A stretch of 64,000 nucleotides of DNA from Acinetobacter sp. LoGeW2-3 (GCF_002688565.1 NZ_CP024011.1:620001-684000); one strand, 5' to 3'; numbered from the stretch's first letter, positions 47,607 through 56,960 are shown. Numbers and translations: made by a program. The notes: generated by a model not told the origin, from the letters alone.

Positions 47607-47690
47607 ACCATGCAGGTGTTTGGTCGATCCTGATGATCAAGACTTAAAAAAATACAGGATTGATCCAATTTACCCTCACCTGCCTGTAAA
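47607..47690 (+). ncRNA. Candidate structured 5' leader of leuA
   Basis: GCAGGTG (47612-47618) can pair with CACCTGC (47677-47683). Inside it, TTGGTCGATCCTG (47620-47632) pairs with CAGGATTGATCCAA (47655-47668), giving 13 pairs with one bulge and one G-U. A 22-nt A-rich loop caps it. The fold ends 90 nt before the leuA ATG. No T run follows, so it is not a simple terminator; it could be a cis-regulatory RNA. Confidence 0.4.
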
Positions 47691-47773
47691 CGAATATATA
47701 GACAAAATCTATGCTGTAGACCGAGCAACTGCTACACCAAGCGAGTATGCCAGGCTACCTAAGGAGCTCTCTC

Positions 47774-49471
47774 ATGATGTTGGCTGATCCAAATAAAAAA
47801 TACCGTCGCATGTATCAACGTGTGGACTTACCAGACCGTCAATGGCCGAACAATGAAATCACTAAAGCGCCAATCTGGATGAGTACTGACCTGCGTGATG
47901 GTAACCAGGCGATCTTCGAGCCAATGAACATCGAGCAGAAGTTCAAAATGTTCCAGATGTTGGTGAAAATCGGTTTCAAACATATTGAAATCGGCTTCCC
48001 GTCTGCATCGCAAATTGATTTCGACTTCACCCGTAAATTGATCGAAGAAGGTCACATTCCGGATGACGTATACATTGAAGTATTGGTTCAGGCACGTGAC
48101 CATTTAATCGCACGTACTTTTGAATCTTTACAAGGTGCAAAACGCGCGATCGTGCATATCTATAACTCAAACTCGCCAACATTCCGTCAAAAAGTCTTGA
48201 ACGTAGACGTTGAAGGTGCAAAACAGTTAGCGATTAATGCAGCGCAAAAAGTGAAAGAATACGCAGCGAAACAGCCTGAAACTGAATTTGTCTTCCAGTA
48301 CAGCCCTGAATGTTTCTCTGCAACTGAATTGGAAGTGGCGAAAGACGTCTGCGATGCAGTAACTGAAATCTGGGAAGCTTCTCCGACCAATAAAGTGATC
48401 TTAAACTTGCCGGCAACTGTAGAAGTCTCTACACCAAACGTGTATGCCGATCAGGTTGAATGGATGCACCGTAACATCGAGCGTCGCGACGGCGTGATCA
48501 TTTCAGTTCACTGTCACAATGACCGTGGCTGTGGTATCGCAGCGTCTGAATTGGCGATTATGGCTGGCGCTGACCGTGTTGAAGGTTGTGTATTTGGTAA
48601 TGGTGAACGTACGGGTAACGTAGACGTAGCAGCAATTGCCTTGAACATGTATACCCAAGGTGTTGCCCCAAACTTGGATTTCTCAAACATCAACGAAATC
48701 ATTGCGACTGTTGAAGAATGTACTGGCTTACCTGTACACCCACGTCATCCATATGCGGGTGACTTGGTCTTCACAGCATTCTCTGGTTCACACCAGGATG
48801 CAATCAAAAAAGGTTTTGAATTCCAGAAAAACGAAGAAATCTGGGATATGCCTTACTTGCCAATCGATCCAAAAGACTTGGGCCGTGACTATGACGCTGT
48901 CATTCGTGTGAACTCACAGTCTGGTAAAGGTGGTATTGCTTACTTGTTAGAATCGAACTACAACGTGACCTTGCCACGTCGTTTACAGATCGAATTCTCG
49001 CAAATCGTGCAGCAAAAAACTGATGAAGATGGTACTGAAATTTCAGCACAAGCGATCTGGAGCTTATTCAAAGAGACATATGTTGCTGCGAAAGATGCCC
49101 ATTATTCTGCGAAAAACTACAAGTTGTCAGATGAAAATGGCAATCAAGTGATTGAGCTGGATATTGAAGTCAATGGTGAAACTCAGCACTTACGTGGTGA
49201 GGGTAATGGTCCAATCTCTGCAATCTTGGACGCATTACAATTACCAATTGACGTATTGAACTATGAAGAACGTAGCATCAGTTCAGGTGCGCATGCCAAA
49301 GCCTTGGCATTGGTTGAACTTCAAGTGAAAGGTACTGGTAAATCTGCCTTTGGCGCTGGCGTACATGACAACATCGTGACCTCTTCAATTGAAGCGATTA
49401 TCGCATGTACCAACCGCCTGATCGATGAGGGCGTGTTAAGCACTGAACAGGTGATTGCTGCTGCCGTCTAA
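47774..49471 (+). CDS. leuA: 2-isopropylmalate synthase
   Basis: First committed step of leucine synthesis (2-oxoisovalerate plus acetyl-CoA). ATG 47774 has AAGGAG 8 nt upstream; the in-frame ATG at 47747 has none. The 565-residue long (type 2) form has a TIM barrel with metal motif STDLRDGNQA and HCHNDRGCGIAASELA, GCVFGNGERTGNVD, a linker, and a C-terminal regulatory domain that binds leucine for feedback inhibition. leuB, leuC and leuD are not nearby. Confidence 0.96.
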   Translation: MMLADPNKKYRRMYQRVDLPDRQWPNNEITKAPIWMSTDLRDGNQAIFEPMNIEQKFKMFQMLVKIGFKHIEIGFPSASQIDFDFTRKLIEEGHIPDDVYIEVLVQARDHLIARTFESLQGAKRAIVHIYNSNSPTFRQKVLNVDVEGAKQLAINAAQKVKEYAAKQPETEFVFQYSPECFSATELEVAKDVCDAVTEIWEASPTNKVILNLPATVEVSTPNVYADQVEWMHRNIERRDGVIISVHCHNDRGCGIAASELAIMAGADRVEGCVFGNGERTGNVDVAAIALNMYTQGVAPNLDFSNINEIIATVEECTGLPVHPRHPYAGDLVFTAFSGSHQDAIKKGFEFQKNEEIWDMPYLPIDPKDLGRDYDAVIRVNSQSGKGGIAYLLESNYNVTLPRRLQIEFSQIVQQKTDEDGTEISAQAIWSLFKETYVAAKDAHYSAKNYKLSDENGNQVIELDIEVNGETQHLRGEGNGPISAILDALQLPIDVLNYEERSISSGAHAKALALVELQVKGTGKSAFGAGVHDNIVTSSIEAIIACTNRLIDEGVLSTEQVIAAAV

Positions 49472-49519
49472 GCCCGGTATCAAAATTAACAATCATTCAT
49501 AGCACTAAAATGACTTTAG

Positions 49520-49548
49520 AAGGATACCCGCAAGTGGTATCCTTTTAT
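49520..49548 (+). terminator. Terminator of leuA
   Basis: AAGGATACC/GGTATCCTT stem with a 7-nt loop and a short T run. Confidence 0.82.
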
Positions 49549-49582
49549 TATTCATACTAAAGATTTAAGGCGAATTACTCCC

Positions 49583-50743
49583 GTGTCTTTTTCAGCAGAC
49601 TCAGTGGGCCTTGTTACCCCACAAAAGTTCCAATTTGAAGAGCCGCTAGAGCTTGAATGCGGACGCATCCTCCCCCGTTTCGAACTGATGGTAGAAACTT
49701 ATGGTGAACTGAATGCAGATAAGTCGAATGCCATTTTGATCTGTCATGCCCTTTCTGGTCATCATCATGCCGCAGGTTATCATCATGAAGATGATAAAAA
49801 ACCAGGCTGGTGGGATGCCTGTATTGGCCCAAACAAGGCAATTGATACCAATAAATTCTTCGTCGTTGCCCTGAATAATATTGGTGGCTGTAGTGGTTCA
49901 ACCGGCCCAACTTCACCAAACCCTGAAAATGACAATCGTCCTTATGGGCCGGATTTTCCATTGGTGACTGTACGTGACTGGGTAAAAACCCAAGCGATGC
50001 TGTCTGACCGTTTGGGTATTGATGTGTGGTATTCCATCATCGGTGGTTCTTTGGGTGGTATGCAGGCATTGCAATGGTCAGTGGATTATCCAGATCGTCT
50101 GCAAAAGTGTGTAATTATTGCCAGCGCACCTAAATTATCTGCACAGAATATTGCCTTTAACGAGGTGGCACGTCAGTCAATTTTATCTGATCCTGATTTC
50201 CACAATGGTCGTTATCTGGAACATGACAGCTATCCAAAACGTGGTCTGATTCTGGCTCGTATGGTCGGTCATATTACTTACCTGTCTGAAGAAGCCATGA
50301 AACAGAAATTTGGTCGTGACCTGAAGTCTGGAAAATTCATGTATGGTTTCGATGTGGAATTCCAGGTGGAAAGCTATTTACGCTATCAAGGCGAGCAATT
50401 TAGCCGTAACTTTGATGCCAATACATACCTGATCATGACCAAGGCATTGGATTACTTTGATCCATCACGTGAATATCAGCAATCATTGGTCAAAGCGATG
50501 GCCCAAACCAAGTGTAAATTCCTGGTGGTCTCTTTCACGACTGACTGGCGTTTCTCGCCTTCACGTTCTGTTGAAATCGTGGATGCCTTAATTACCAATC
50601 ATAAGCCTGTCAGCTACGTAGATATTGATGCTGAACAAGGCCATGACTCCTTCCTATTCCCAATCCCGCTATATGTGAAGTCACTACGTGCCTTCCTGGG
50701 TGGTGAAGAACTGTTAAAATCAACACCGAAGGAGGCTGTGTAA
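49583..50743 (+). CDS. metX: Homoserine O-acetyltransferase
   Basis: Activates homoserine for methionine synthesis by O-acylation from an acyl-CoA. GTG start; 386 residues. This alpha/beta hydrolase has the oxyanion and substrate motifs [14 protein letters not shown] and [17 protein letters not shown], nucleophile elbow [12 protein letters not shown], Asp in [11 protein letters not shown] and His in [10 protein letters not shown]. Its stop overlaps the metW ATG by one base (TAATG). Recent work shows some MetX-fold enzymes use succinyl-CoA, so the acyl donor is not certain. Confidence 0.94.
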   Translation: MSFSADSVGLVTPQKFQFEEPLELECGRILPRFELMVETYGELNADKSNAILICHALSGHHHAAGYHHEDDKKPGWWDACIGPNKAIDTNKFFVVALNNIGGCSGSTGPTSPNPENDNRPYGPDFPLVTVRDWVKTQAMLSDRLGIDVWYSIIGGSLGGMQALQWSVDYPDRLQKCVIIASAPKLSAQNIAFNEVARQSILSDPDFHNGRYLEHDSYPKRGLILARMVGHITYLSEEAMKQKFGRDLKSGKFMYGFDVEFQVESYLRYQGEQFSRNFDANTYLIMTKALDYFDPSREYQQSLVKAMAQTKCKFLVVSFTTDWRFSPSRSVEIVDALITNHKPVSYVDIDAEQGHDSFLFPIPLYVKSLRAFLGGEELLKSTPKEAV

Positions 50744-51336
50744 TGCGTATTGATCAACAACTGGCAGAACGTTGGATTAACCCGGGTTCACGTGTCCTTG
50801 ACCTTGGCTGTGGTGATGGTGAATTACTGGCTCATATGAGCAGAAAGCACAATATTCGCGCATATGGATTAGAAATTGATCAAGAAAAGATTGCAATTGC
50901 AGTCAGTCGTGGGTTAAATATCATCCAACAGGACTTAAATCTGGGATTAAGTCGTTTTGCAGACCAGTCTTTTGACTATGTTGTCATGGCACAGGCCTTG
51001 CAAGCTGTAGATGCACCGGACGTTTTATTGCGTGATATGGTGCGGGTGGGTAAACAGGCGATTATTACGTTCCCAAACTTTGCGCATTGGAAGACCCGTT
51101 CTTTCTTGGCACTTAAAGGGAAAATGCCTGTTTCGGAAGCTTTACCGTATATGTGGTATAACACGCCGAACATCCACTTATGTACCTTCCGTGACTTTGA
51201 AGCACTTTGCGCGGAAAATAACATTAAAATTATTAACCGACTCGCTGTAAATGGGGACCAACAAGGTAGCATGCTCAGCAAGCACCTCCCTAATCTGTTT
51301 GGTGAAGTCGCAATTTATCGAGTGAGCGCTCTATGA
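50743..51336 (+). CDS. metW: Methionine biosynthesis protein MetW
   Basis: A 197-residue SAM-methyltransferase-fold protein always found beside metX and needed for full MetX activity in several proteobacteria. VLDLGCGDGELLAHM is the SAM-binding loop; WINPGSRVL and the YMWYNTPNIHLCTFRDFEALC segment are MetW-specific. It is translationally coupled to metX (1-bp overlap) and to the next gene (4-bp ATGA overlap). Confidence 0.95.
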   Translation: MRIDQQLAERWINPGSRVLDLGCGDGELLAHMSRKHNIRAYGLEIDQEKIAIAVSRGLNIIQQDLNLGLSRFADQSFDYVVMAQALQAVDAPDVLLRDMVRVGKQAIITFPNFAHWKTRSFLALKGKMPVSEALPYMWYNTPNIHLCTFRDFEALCAENNIKIINRLAVNGDQQGSMLSKHLPNLFGEVAIYRVSAL

Positions 51337-51923
51337 AAAAATTATTACTAAGTACGACGCTACTGGCTGGACTTTTTAGCTTTCAGGCCCATGCAGACTA
51401 TGTTGCGCCAGCACCTTCTGTAGCAAGTCAAGCCGCACAATATTCTATTATGGATATCAATAGCCTGATCAAGGCAGCGAAGGCAGGACAGCCAGGTGCA
51501 CAGTTTTATTTAGCCACCAAATACCAATATGGCAAAGATGTACAGAAAGATGAACGTCAAGCTTTTGCCTGGTATAAAGCAGCAGCCGATCAAGGTCTGG
51601 CAGTTGCTCAGTTGAATGTTGGCCGTATGCTGGCTGATGGGATTGGCATCAAGAAAGATGAAGCTTTAGCGCGTCAATACTTCGAAAAGGCAGCTAGCCG
51701 TGGTGATAACCGTGCCAGCTTTAATCTTGCCATGATGGAAGAGAAAAAGAAAAACTACATGGGTGCTTACCAGTGGTATGAACTTTCTACTCGTGATGGC
51801 ATGCTGGACAATAAAGTGATTACGCTTTCTGAAGGTAAAAAAACTGCTTTGGCAGCGAACCTGACTCAGGAACAGATCCGTCAGGCACGTGACCGTGCAG
51901 ATAAATGGATTCAGGCACAATAA
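51333..51923 (+). CDS. Periplasmic Sel1-repeat protein coupled to metX-metW
   Basis: A 196-residue exported protein: signal peptide MKKLLLSTTLLAGLFSFQAHA, then three to four Sel1 repeats (AQFYLATKYQYGKDVQKDERQAFAWYKAAADQG; AQLNVGRMLADGIGIKKDEALARQYFEKAASRG). The start codon lies inside the metW stop (ATGA), so it is the third cistron of the metX operon. No known methionine role; it probably serves as a periplasmic interaction scaffold. Confidence 0.85.
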   Translation: MKKLLLSTTLLAGLFSFQAHADYVAPAPSVASQAAQYSIMDINSLIKAAKAGQPGAQFYLATKYQYGKDVQKDERQAFAWYKAAADQGLAVAQLNVGRMLADGIGIKKDEALARQYFEKAASRGDNRASFNLAMMEEKKKNYMGAYQWYELSTRDGMLDNKVITLSEGKKTALAANLTQEQIRQARDRADKWIQAQ

Positions 51924-51935
51924 GCTGAATGTATT

Positions 51936-51960
51936 AAAGAGCACCTTCGGGTGCTTTTTT
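51936..51960. terminator. Bidirectional terminator after the Sel1 gene
   Basis: AAAGAGCACC/GGTGCTTTTT stem with loop TTCG. Its T run overlaps the stop codon of the convergent GNAT gene. Confidence 0.92.
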
Positions 51961-52402
51961 ATGCACAGGAGGATTTGAGCCTAAGCATTTTAATAAAGCG
52001 CAAGCCTCCAAATTCACAAACATCTGAAATACACTCAAAGCCAAATTTTTCATATACGGCAACAGCATTACAACTCGAATTGACACTGATCTGCTGATGA
52101 TTACCATTTTCCAGATGTTGCAGTAAATGATTCCATAATAATCGACCAATTCCCTGTCCTTGATCAGCCTGGTCTATAAAGAAATGAACGATATGTGCCG
52201 GTTCTCTATAAGCAATTACGCCAATTATTTTGCTGGCTCTTTCATACACAAAGTAATGGACTTCCGATTGTTGCAAGAGATTTTCCAGAGCAGACTGACT
52301 GAATTTCTGCTCACCTTCTGTATAAATGGCAAACTCAGAAATATAGGGCTGAATCAGGTATTGGATGGCTTTACTATCTTGTAACTTGGCTCTTCTAATC
52401 AC
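51959..52402 (-). CDS. GNAT-family N-acetyltransferase
   Basis: A 147-residue acetyl-CoA-dependent transferase. GTG start, with AGGAA about 7 nt upstream. The acetyl-CoA loop is DQGQGIGRLLW (Q/RxxGxG/A). The ISVNSSCNAVAVYEKFGFECISD segment is the motif B region. The substrate cannot be predicted. Monocistronic, divergent from rdgB. Confidence 0.88.
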   Translation of the reverse strand: MIRRAKLQDSKAIQYLIQPYISEFAIYTEGEQKFSQSALENLLQQSEVHYFVYERASKIIGVIAYREPAHIVHFFIDQADQGQGIGRLLWNHLLQHLENGNHQQISVNSSCNAVAVYEKFGFECISDVCEFGGLRFIKMLRLKSSCA

Positions 52403-52521
52403 AATTTATTTCCTAATTTTATTATTGTTTAATTCAAATCTACAAAATCAGTCCTATACTAAATCACGAACTAAAAATCCGTTAAAATAGCGGCATATTT
52501 ATTGATACAAAGAGCACAACT

Positions 52522-53148
52522 ATGGCGTCTCAGGACTGGTTATCTCAAGGAACTCTCGTTCTTGCAAGTAACAATAAGGGCAAAATTGCAGAATTTGAGA
52601 AAATGTTTGCAGAACTCAAGCTTCCAGTGGAAGTAATTCCGCAGGGCAAACTGAATATTGAAGATGCCGTTGAGGATGGTTTGAGTTTTGTTGAAAATGC
52701 CATTATCAAAGCACGTCATGCGTCTAAGATTTCTGGCAAACCTGCAATTGCTGATGATTCAGGTATCTGCGTGCCAGTTCTTGGCGGGGCACCTGGCATC
52801 TATTCAGCACGTTATGCCGGTGAACATGGCAATGATGCTGCGAATAATGAAAAATTACTGGCTAACCTGAAACCACTGCGCAAAGATGGCGAAGCGATTG
52901 AAGGTATGTTCGTCTGTGTTCTTGCTCTAGTTCAGCATGCCGAGGATCCATTACCACAAATCTTCCAAGGTATTTGGAAAGGTGAAATCTTAGAAGCAGC
53001 GCGTGGTGAAAATGGCTTTGGCTACGACCCGCTATTCTGGCTACCCGAACTGGGTATTGCGAGTGCTGAAATGAGCAAAGAAGAGAAAAATAAAATCAGT
53101 CATCGTGGCCAGGCAATGCAACTGCTTAAGGCGAGTTTGGAAAAATAA
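52522..53148 (+). CDS. rdgB: dITP/XTP pyrophosphatase
   Basis: House-cleaning enzyme that hydrolyses ITP, dITP and XTP to monophosphates. The 208-residue product has LVLASNNKGKIAEFEKMF, the acidic ADDSGICVPVLGGAPGIYSARYAG, and GENGFGYDPLFWLPELG followed by KNKISHRGQAM. A single gene, followed by the repeat-rich gap. Confidence 0.96.
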   Translation: MASQDWLSQGTLVLASNNKGKIAEFEKMFAELKLPVEVIPQGKLNIEDAVEDGLSFVENAIIKARHASKISGKPAIADDSGICVPVLGGAPGIYSARYAGEHGNDAANNEKLLANLKPLRKDGEAIEGMFVCVLALVQHAEDPLPQIFQGIWKGEILEAARGENGFGYDPLFWLPELGIASAEMSKEEKNKISHRGQAMQLLKASLEK

Positions 53149-53159
53149 ATCTAATTTTT

Positions 53160-53400
53160 AAAAGGAGTCCTCCCTCCTAAAAGGAGGGAGTTAGAGAGAG
53201 GTCATTATAAAAATAACCCTCATGATGCTGCTCATCTCCCATAGGAAAGAGAGAAAAACTCCTCCCTTTATTAAAGGGATGTTGGGAGGGATTCTTCTAT
53301 ACGACTCTCTCCTGATGCTAAAGTCTTGTTCATTTCTATAAGACGTTTAAAAGACGTTTAATCCCCCTAAGTCCCCCTTTTTCAAAGGGGGACTTTCCTT
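53160..53400. repeat. Cluster of hairpin repeats, copies of units A and B
   Basis: About 240 bp made almost entirely of repeats. A CTCCCTCC/GGAGGGAG hairpin lies at 53168-53192, followed by TTAGAGAGAGG. Unit A (inverted) is at about 53259-53297, with CCCTTTATTAAAGGG and TTGGGAGGGATTCTT. Unit B (inverted) is at about 53359-53398, ending AAAGGGGGACTTTCC. A and B are nearly identical to 1205-1316. The cluster sits between the convergent ends of rdgB and the AEC transporter gene. Confidence 0.8.
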
Positions 53401-53402
53401 AT

Positions 53403-54284
53403 TTATAAACCCGGCACCAACGCATGCACCACCACCCCATACATTCCAATCAATATCGCACTGGCAATGGTGCCTGAAGCGATATATTTCGCAGAATAGC
53501 CTGTACCTTGATAATGAGTTTCGAGTGCCACAATATTTGCTGCGGGTGGAAGCAGGAAATACATCATCAAAACAGCATAAGTCAGGATTTGATGCGGAAT
53601 CGGCAGCAAGAAATAAGCACCTGCAGCAAGACCTAGAGCCAGCACAAAACGACCGCTGATCAAGATCAAACTACGTTTTAAATCACTCAGTTGAATCCGG
53701 ACTTTACTCAGCCACATTCCCAGAATACACATACCGGCAAAAGTCACCAGAAACTTGTTGGCTGCATAGCTCCATTGAATCACTGGATGCGATTCATAAG
53801 CAGTGAAATCCCAGAATGACAGAATTGCAGCGACGGTAAGTGCAATTACTGGTGGAGACTTCAGCATATTTTTAATAATGAATTGGGGATCCTGCTTATC
53901 AGGACTAACAGCGACTACAGCACTGACATTGCCAAATAAAGAACCGCCAATATAAAGAGCAACAATAGTATTTAAGGCATCCGGACCAAATACAGCTAAG
54001 GCAAAAGGAAAACCCAACCAGACTCCATTGAGATAACTAAAACACAGTGCACGTAATTTATCTTTGGAAAAAAGATAGAACAGTCCAAACAGGAAGATCG
54101 AACTAAAAATACTAAAGCCAATTAGCCACAGACTGCCCTGCTTATAGAACACCATGTTGTAAATCACAATTAACGGGATCAGCAGGCGTGCCAGTAAGGC
54201 AGCCATAAACGGGCGAATTGGTTTTAAATAATGGACGCCCCAGAATCCAATTAGAAATGAAATAAGTGGTAGGAGCAGTGCCAT
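53403..54284 (-). CDS. AEC-family (auxin efflux carrier-like) permease
   Basis: Inner membrane transporter of 293 residues with about ten hydrophobic helices in two five-helix halves. The second half contains FLLPPAANIVALETHYQGTGYSA, the unwound-helix Pro/Asn region typical of the family. Bacterial members move malate, malonate or other small organic acids; the substrate here is not defined. Single gene. Confidence 0.85.
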   Translation of the reverse strand: MALLLPLISFLIGFWGVHYLKPIRPFMAALLARLLIPLIVIYNMVFYKQGSLWLIGFSIFSSIFLFGLFYLFSKDKLRALCFSYLNGVWLGFPFALAVFGPDALNTIVALYIGGSLFGNVSAVVAVSPDKQDPQFIIKNMLKSPPVIALTVAAILSFWDFTAYESHPVIQWSYAANKFLVTFAGMCILGMWLSKVRIQLSDLKRSLILISGRFVLALGLAAGAYFLLPIPHQILTYAVLMMYFLLPPAANIVALETHYQGTGYSAKYIASGTIASAILIGMYGVVVHALVPGL

Positions 54285-54396
54285 AGAAAGATAGAGTCAG
54301 TAATAATAGACAGGTTTCATCCTAGCACACCTCTCTATACTCAGAGCTTGATGATTAAACTGATCTTTTTATAAATCTCATCACCAATACTGTTAT

Positions 54397-55179
54397 TTAT
54401 GTAGTGATCGGAATGACTTGCTCGACAATCTGCCCTGCTGTTTCACCCTGTTGGGATTTTTCCAGCCATTGCCATTCATCGGTTTTCATTCTGAGGAAAT
54501 TGGAACAGCGCGTGCCATACACTGGACTTTGAATAAAGGTCGAAGATAATAGTTGTTCCATTTCATGCGAGATCCCGGTCTTCGGTAATAGCTCCGGAAT
54601 GATCTTGCGTTCATCTTCCAGAATATCCCATACCGCATAGTACAGGTCAGCCTTAGGTGTATCGGGATGCTGCATCATCGGCAGGAATTCTTGTGTAAAA
54701 CGCTTGCGTAAATGTCGGGTCTTTTCCCAATGTTCAGTCAGCAAGCCATTAGACACTACATACACGCCATGTGCCAGCACTTGCGGCGCTTCACCACGGT
54801 TACTCATATAAATTGCCTGTTCACGATCACCGACGAACAGGTTAAAGCCGGCATAATCACATTGCTGCTTTTCCAGCTCTTGAGCAAAACGGATCGGGGT
54901 AAGCTCCGACTCCAGAAAATTCTGAATAATATGGCCACGTGAAGTCGGATAATTATTCTTGTCATTGCCATCACGGAAATTGGTAATCACCGCCCATCTT
55001 CCTGAAGCAGTCACACCCATCCAGGTACCGCCAGACTGTAAATCCTGACCGGCAATAATCGGGCTATTTTCCCAGGCATGCAGGCTAACTGTCGGACGCT
55101 GATAGAACTCATCCCGGTTTGAAATCAGACAAAGTGGCTTGTCATCCAGTACACGCCAAGCCAAAGCGACGATACACAT
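54397..55179 (-). CDS. NRDE/TANGO2-family protein
   Basis: A 260-residue cytosolic protein with the N-terminal cysteine after Met (MCIVALAW) and the defining SNRDEFYQRPT. GGTWMGVTASGRWAVITNFRD is the next conserved block, an Ntn-hydrolase-like core. Eukaryotic TANGO2 and bacterial HtpA-type proteins have been linked to haem trafficking; the bacterial function here is unproven. Divergent from lgt. Confidence 0.88.
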   Translation of the reverse strand: MCIVALAWRVLDDKPLCLISNRDEFYQRPTVSLHAWENSPIIAGQDLQSGGTWMGVTASGRWAVITNFRDGNDKNNYPTSRGHIIQNFLESELTPIRFAQELEKQQCDYAGFNLFVGDREQAIYMSNRGEAPQVLAHGVYVVSNGLLTEHWEKTRHLRKRFTQEFLPMMQHPDTPKADLYYAVWDILEDERKIIPELLPKTGISHEMEQLLSSTFIQSPVYGTRCSNFLRMKTDEWQWLEKSQQGETAGQIVEQVIPITT

Positions 55180-55273
55180 AATTGATGCTCTAGATCTTTA
55201 CACATTGAATGTACAACATTTTTCCTAAGTTTAGGCTAAAATCAGGACAAAACAGAATGACAAAGGAAGATGC

Positions 55274-56083
55274 ATGCTCACCTATCCCAATATTGATCCC
55301 GTAGCGATTTCGCTCGGGCCATTGCAGGTCCACTGGTATGGACTGATGTACCTGATGGCATTTTTATTTGCCTGGGGACTGGCGACTTATCGCGCTAAAC
55401 AACGCGGCTGGACACCAGATATGGTCTCGGATTTAATTTTCTTCGGGGCACTTGGGGTCATCATTGGTGGTCGTGTTGGCTATGTATTCTTTTATGGCTT
55501 TTCCCAGTTCCTGGCAGATCCATTGTGGCTGTTCCAGATCTGGACGGGTGGCATGAGCTTTCACGGTGGTTTCCTGGGTGTAATCTTGGCGATGCTGCTG
55601 TGGTGTAAGAAATACAAAATGACATGGTTCCAGACTTTGGACTTTATCGCACCTTGCGTACCTACTGGTCTAATGTTTGGCCGTATCGGTAATTTTATCG
55701 GTGGCGAACTGTATGGTCGTCAGGTCACTGATCCAAACTTTGCCTTCGGCATGATTTTCCCAACCGATCCGCTACAATTGGTTCGTCATCCATCCCAACT
55801 CTATCAGGCACTCTGTGAAGGTCTGATTCTGTTTATCGTATTATGGTGGTTCAGTTCTAAACCGCGCCCACGTATGGCTGTTTCTGCGCTATTCCTGATT
55901 GGCTATGGTCTGGCACGTTTTATCGTCGAGTTCTTCCGTGAACCGGACAATGGTCAACTATTTATTGCCTGGATGAGTAAGGGACAATTCCTCAGCCTAC
56001 CAATGATTCTGATTGGCCTATGGATGATATGGTATGCCTACCAGAAGAAAATTTACGACTGGGGTCCACAGAAAAACGTGTAA
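55274..56083 (+). CDS. lgt: Prolipoprotein diacylglyceryl transferase
   Basis: Inner membrane enzyme that attaches diacylglycerol to the lipobox cysteine, the first step for every lipoprotein in this window. The 269-residue product has seven helices, the [11 protein letters not shown] start, FHGGFLGV and the signature [14 protein letters not shown], then [15 protein letters not shown] strong terminator follows at 56100. thyA lies 2.5 kb downstream rather than adjacent as in E. coli. Confidence 0.97.
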   Translation: MLTYPNIDPVAISLGPLQVHWYGLMYLMAFLFAWGLATYRAKQRGWTPDMVSDLIFFGALGVIIGGRVGYVFFYGFSQFLADPLWLFQIWTGGMSFHGGFLGVILAMLLWCKKYKMTWFQTLDFIAPCVPTGLMFGRIGNFIGGELYGRQVTDPNFAFGMIFPTDPLQLVRHPSQLYQALCEGLILFIVLWWFSSKPRPRMAVSALFLIGYGLARFIVEFFREPDNGQLFIAWMSKGQFLSLPMILIGLWMIWYAYQKKIYDWGPQKNV

Positions 56084-56099
56084 GACATCCTGAAATATT

Positions 56100-56123
56100 G
56101 CGAGGCAGCTGCCTCGCTTTTTT
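56100..56123 (+). terminator. Terminator of lgt
   Basis: An 18-nt perfect palindrome GCGAGGCAGCTGCCTCGC followed by six T residues. Confidence 0.93.
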
Positions 56124-56177
56124 ATATCTAAAATATGCTAAAGTGCTGATCAACTCTTTTAAATTTTCACGGTTGCC

Positions 56178-56567
56178 ATGCTTGAATACTGGTTTAATCC
56201 GCAAATTTCTGTCATTAAAAAATTACTGATTTTTATCGTGATTGCTGTGCTGACAGCAGTGCTGTACTGGATAGAACCTTTACCACTGGATGCGATTCTA
56301 ATGTTCGCTGGCACCGGAATTATTTTCCTGATTTGCCGTTACTGCAAAATCCATTTTGCTGCAAAAAATCCAACTGGCCTGTTCTATCGGGTGCTGACCT
56401 GGATTCCAATAGCCCTGTTACTTTCATTAATCTTTATGAATATGAAAAATGGCGAGATCCTGGTTGCAGGCGCTCAAGGGATTGGCTTTATGGCGATTTC
56501 CATTTGCCTGTTCTCGCCACTCTCATTAATGCATAAGAATACGGATATGCCACCGCCTCATGCTTAA
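56178..56567 (+). CDS. Small integral membrane protein, first of a tandem pair
   Basis: A 129-residue protein with four hydrophobic helices (about 14-33, 37-57, 70-88 and 94-112). The family is unknown to me. It resembles its downstream neighbour in layout and motifs: MLEYW at the start, a helix, an RYCK loop, a NPTG...FYR loop, and QGIGFMAISICLFS. The stop overlaps the next start by 8 bp, implying coupled expression. Confidence 0.65.
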   Translation: MLEYWFNPQISVIKKLLIFIVIAVLTAVLYWIEPLPLDAILMFAGTGIIFLICRYCKIHFAAKNPTGLFYRVLTWIPIALLLSLIFMNMKNGEILVAGAQGIGFMAISICLFSPLSLMHKNTDMPPPHA

Positions 56568-56934
56568 TTACTGGTATTCCGAACGTTGTACACGGCAGAT
56601 CAAGTTAATTGTCTGTATTGCTACCTGTGTAGTAATTTATTACGCATCAACCTTTGCCGAACTGGATTGGATTTATGTGGGGATGAGTCTAGGAATCGGT
56701 ATGCTCAATCATGTCTTGCGGACGATCGCCTTAAAATTACCTGAGCAGAATCCTTACCGGGAAGGTTTCGCACGACTGTTTTTCTGTATTCCGCTGATTG
56801 CCCTAATCACCTTGTTTGGCTATCTACCAGAACAACACAAAATCGCTTTGGCTGTGCAGTGTGTGGGCTTTAGTGCGATTGGACTGTTTATCGTGTCTAT
56901 TTACGGGAATCGTGCGAAACGTTTCGAGGATTAA
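56560..56934 (+). CDS. Small integral membrane protein, second of a tandem pair
   Basis: A 124-residue protein with four predicted helices (about 13-28, 35-55, 72-90 and 95-114). Matching features with the upstream gene (MLNYW start, ...QNPYREGFARLFF..., QCVGFSAIGLFIVS) indicate duplication and divergence. Function unknown. It converges on the amidase-like gene at 56961. Confidence 0.65.
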   Translation: MLNYWYSERCTRQIKLIVCIATCVVIYYASTFAELDWIYVGMSLGIGMLNHVLRTIALKLPEQNPYREGFARLFFCIPLIALITLFGYLPEQHKIALAVQCVGFSAIGLFIVSIYGNRAKRFED

Positions 56935-56960
56935 ATCATTTCGCACGTGAAGAGGTAGGC

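Noticed and set aside
47610..47633. Seven-codon frame (MQVFGRS) in the leuA leader as an attenuator leader peptide
   Set aside because: It has no leucine codons, no good SD, and no downstream terminator with a T run, so it does not fit leu attenuation.
49472..49582. SAM or other methionine riboswitch before metX
   Set aside because: The gap is 111 bp, and most of it is the leuA terminator. No recognisable riboswitch core is present.
53160..53400. CRISPR-like array
   Set aside because: The repeats are palindromic hairpins of unequal length with no regular spacers, and no cas genes are nearby.
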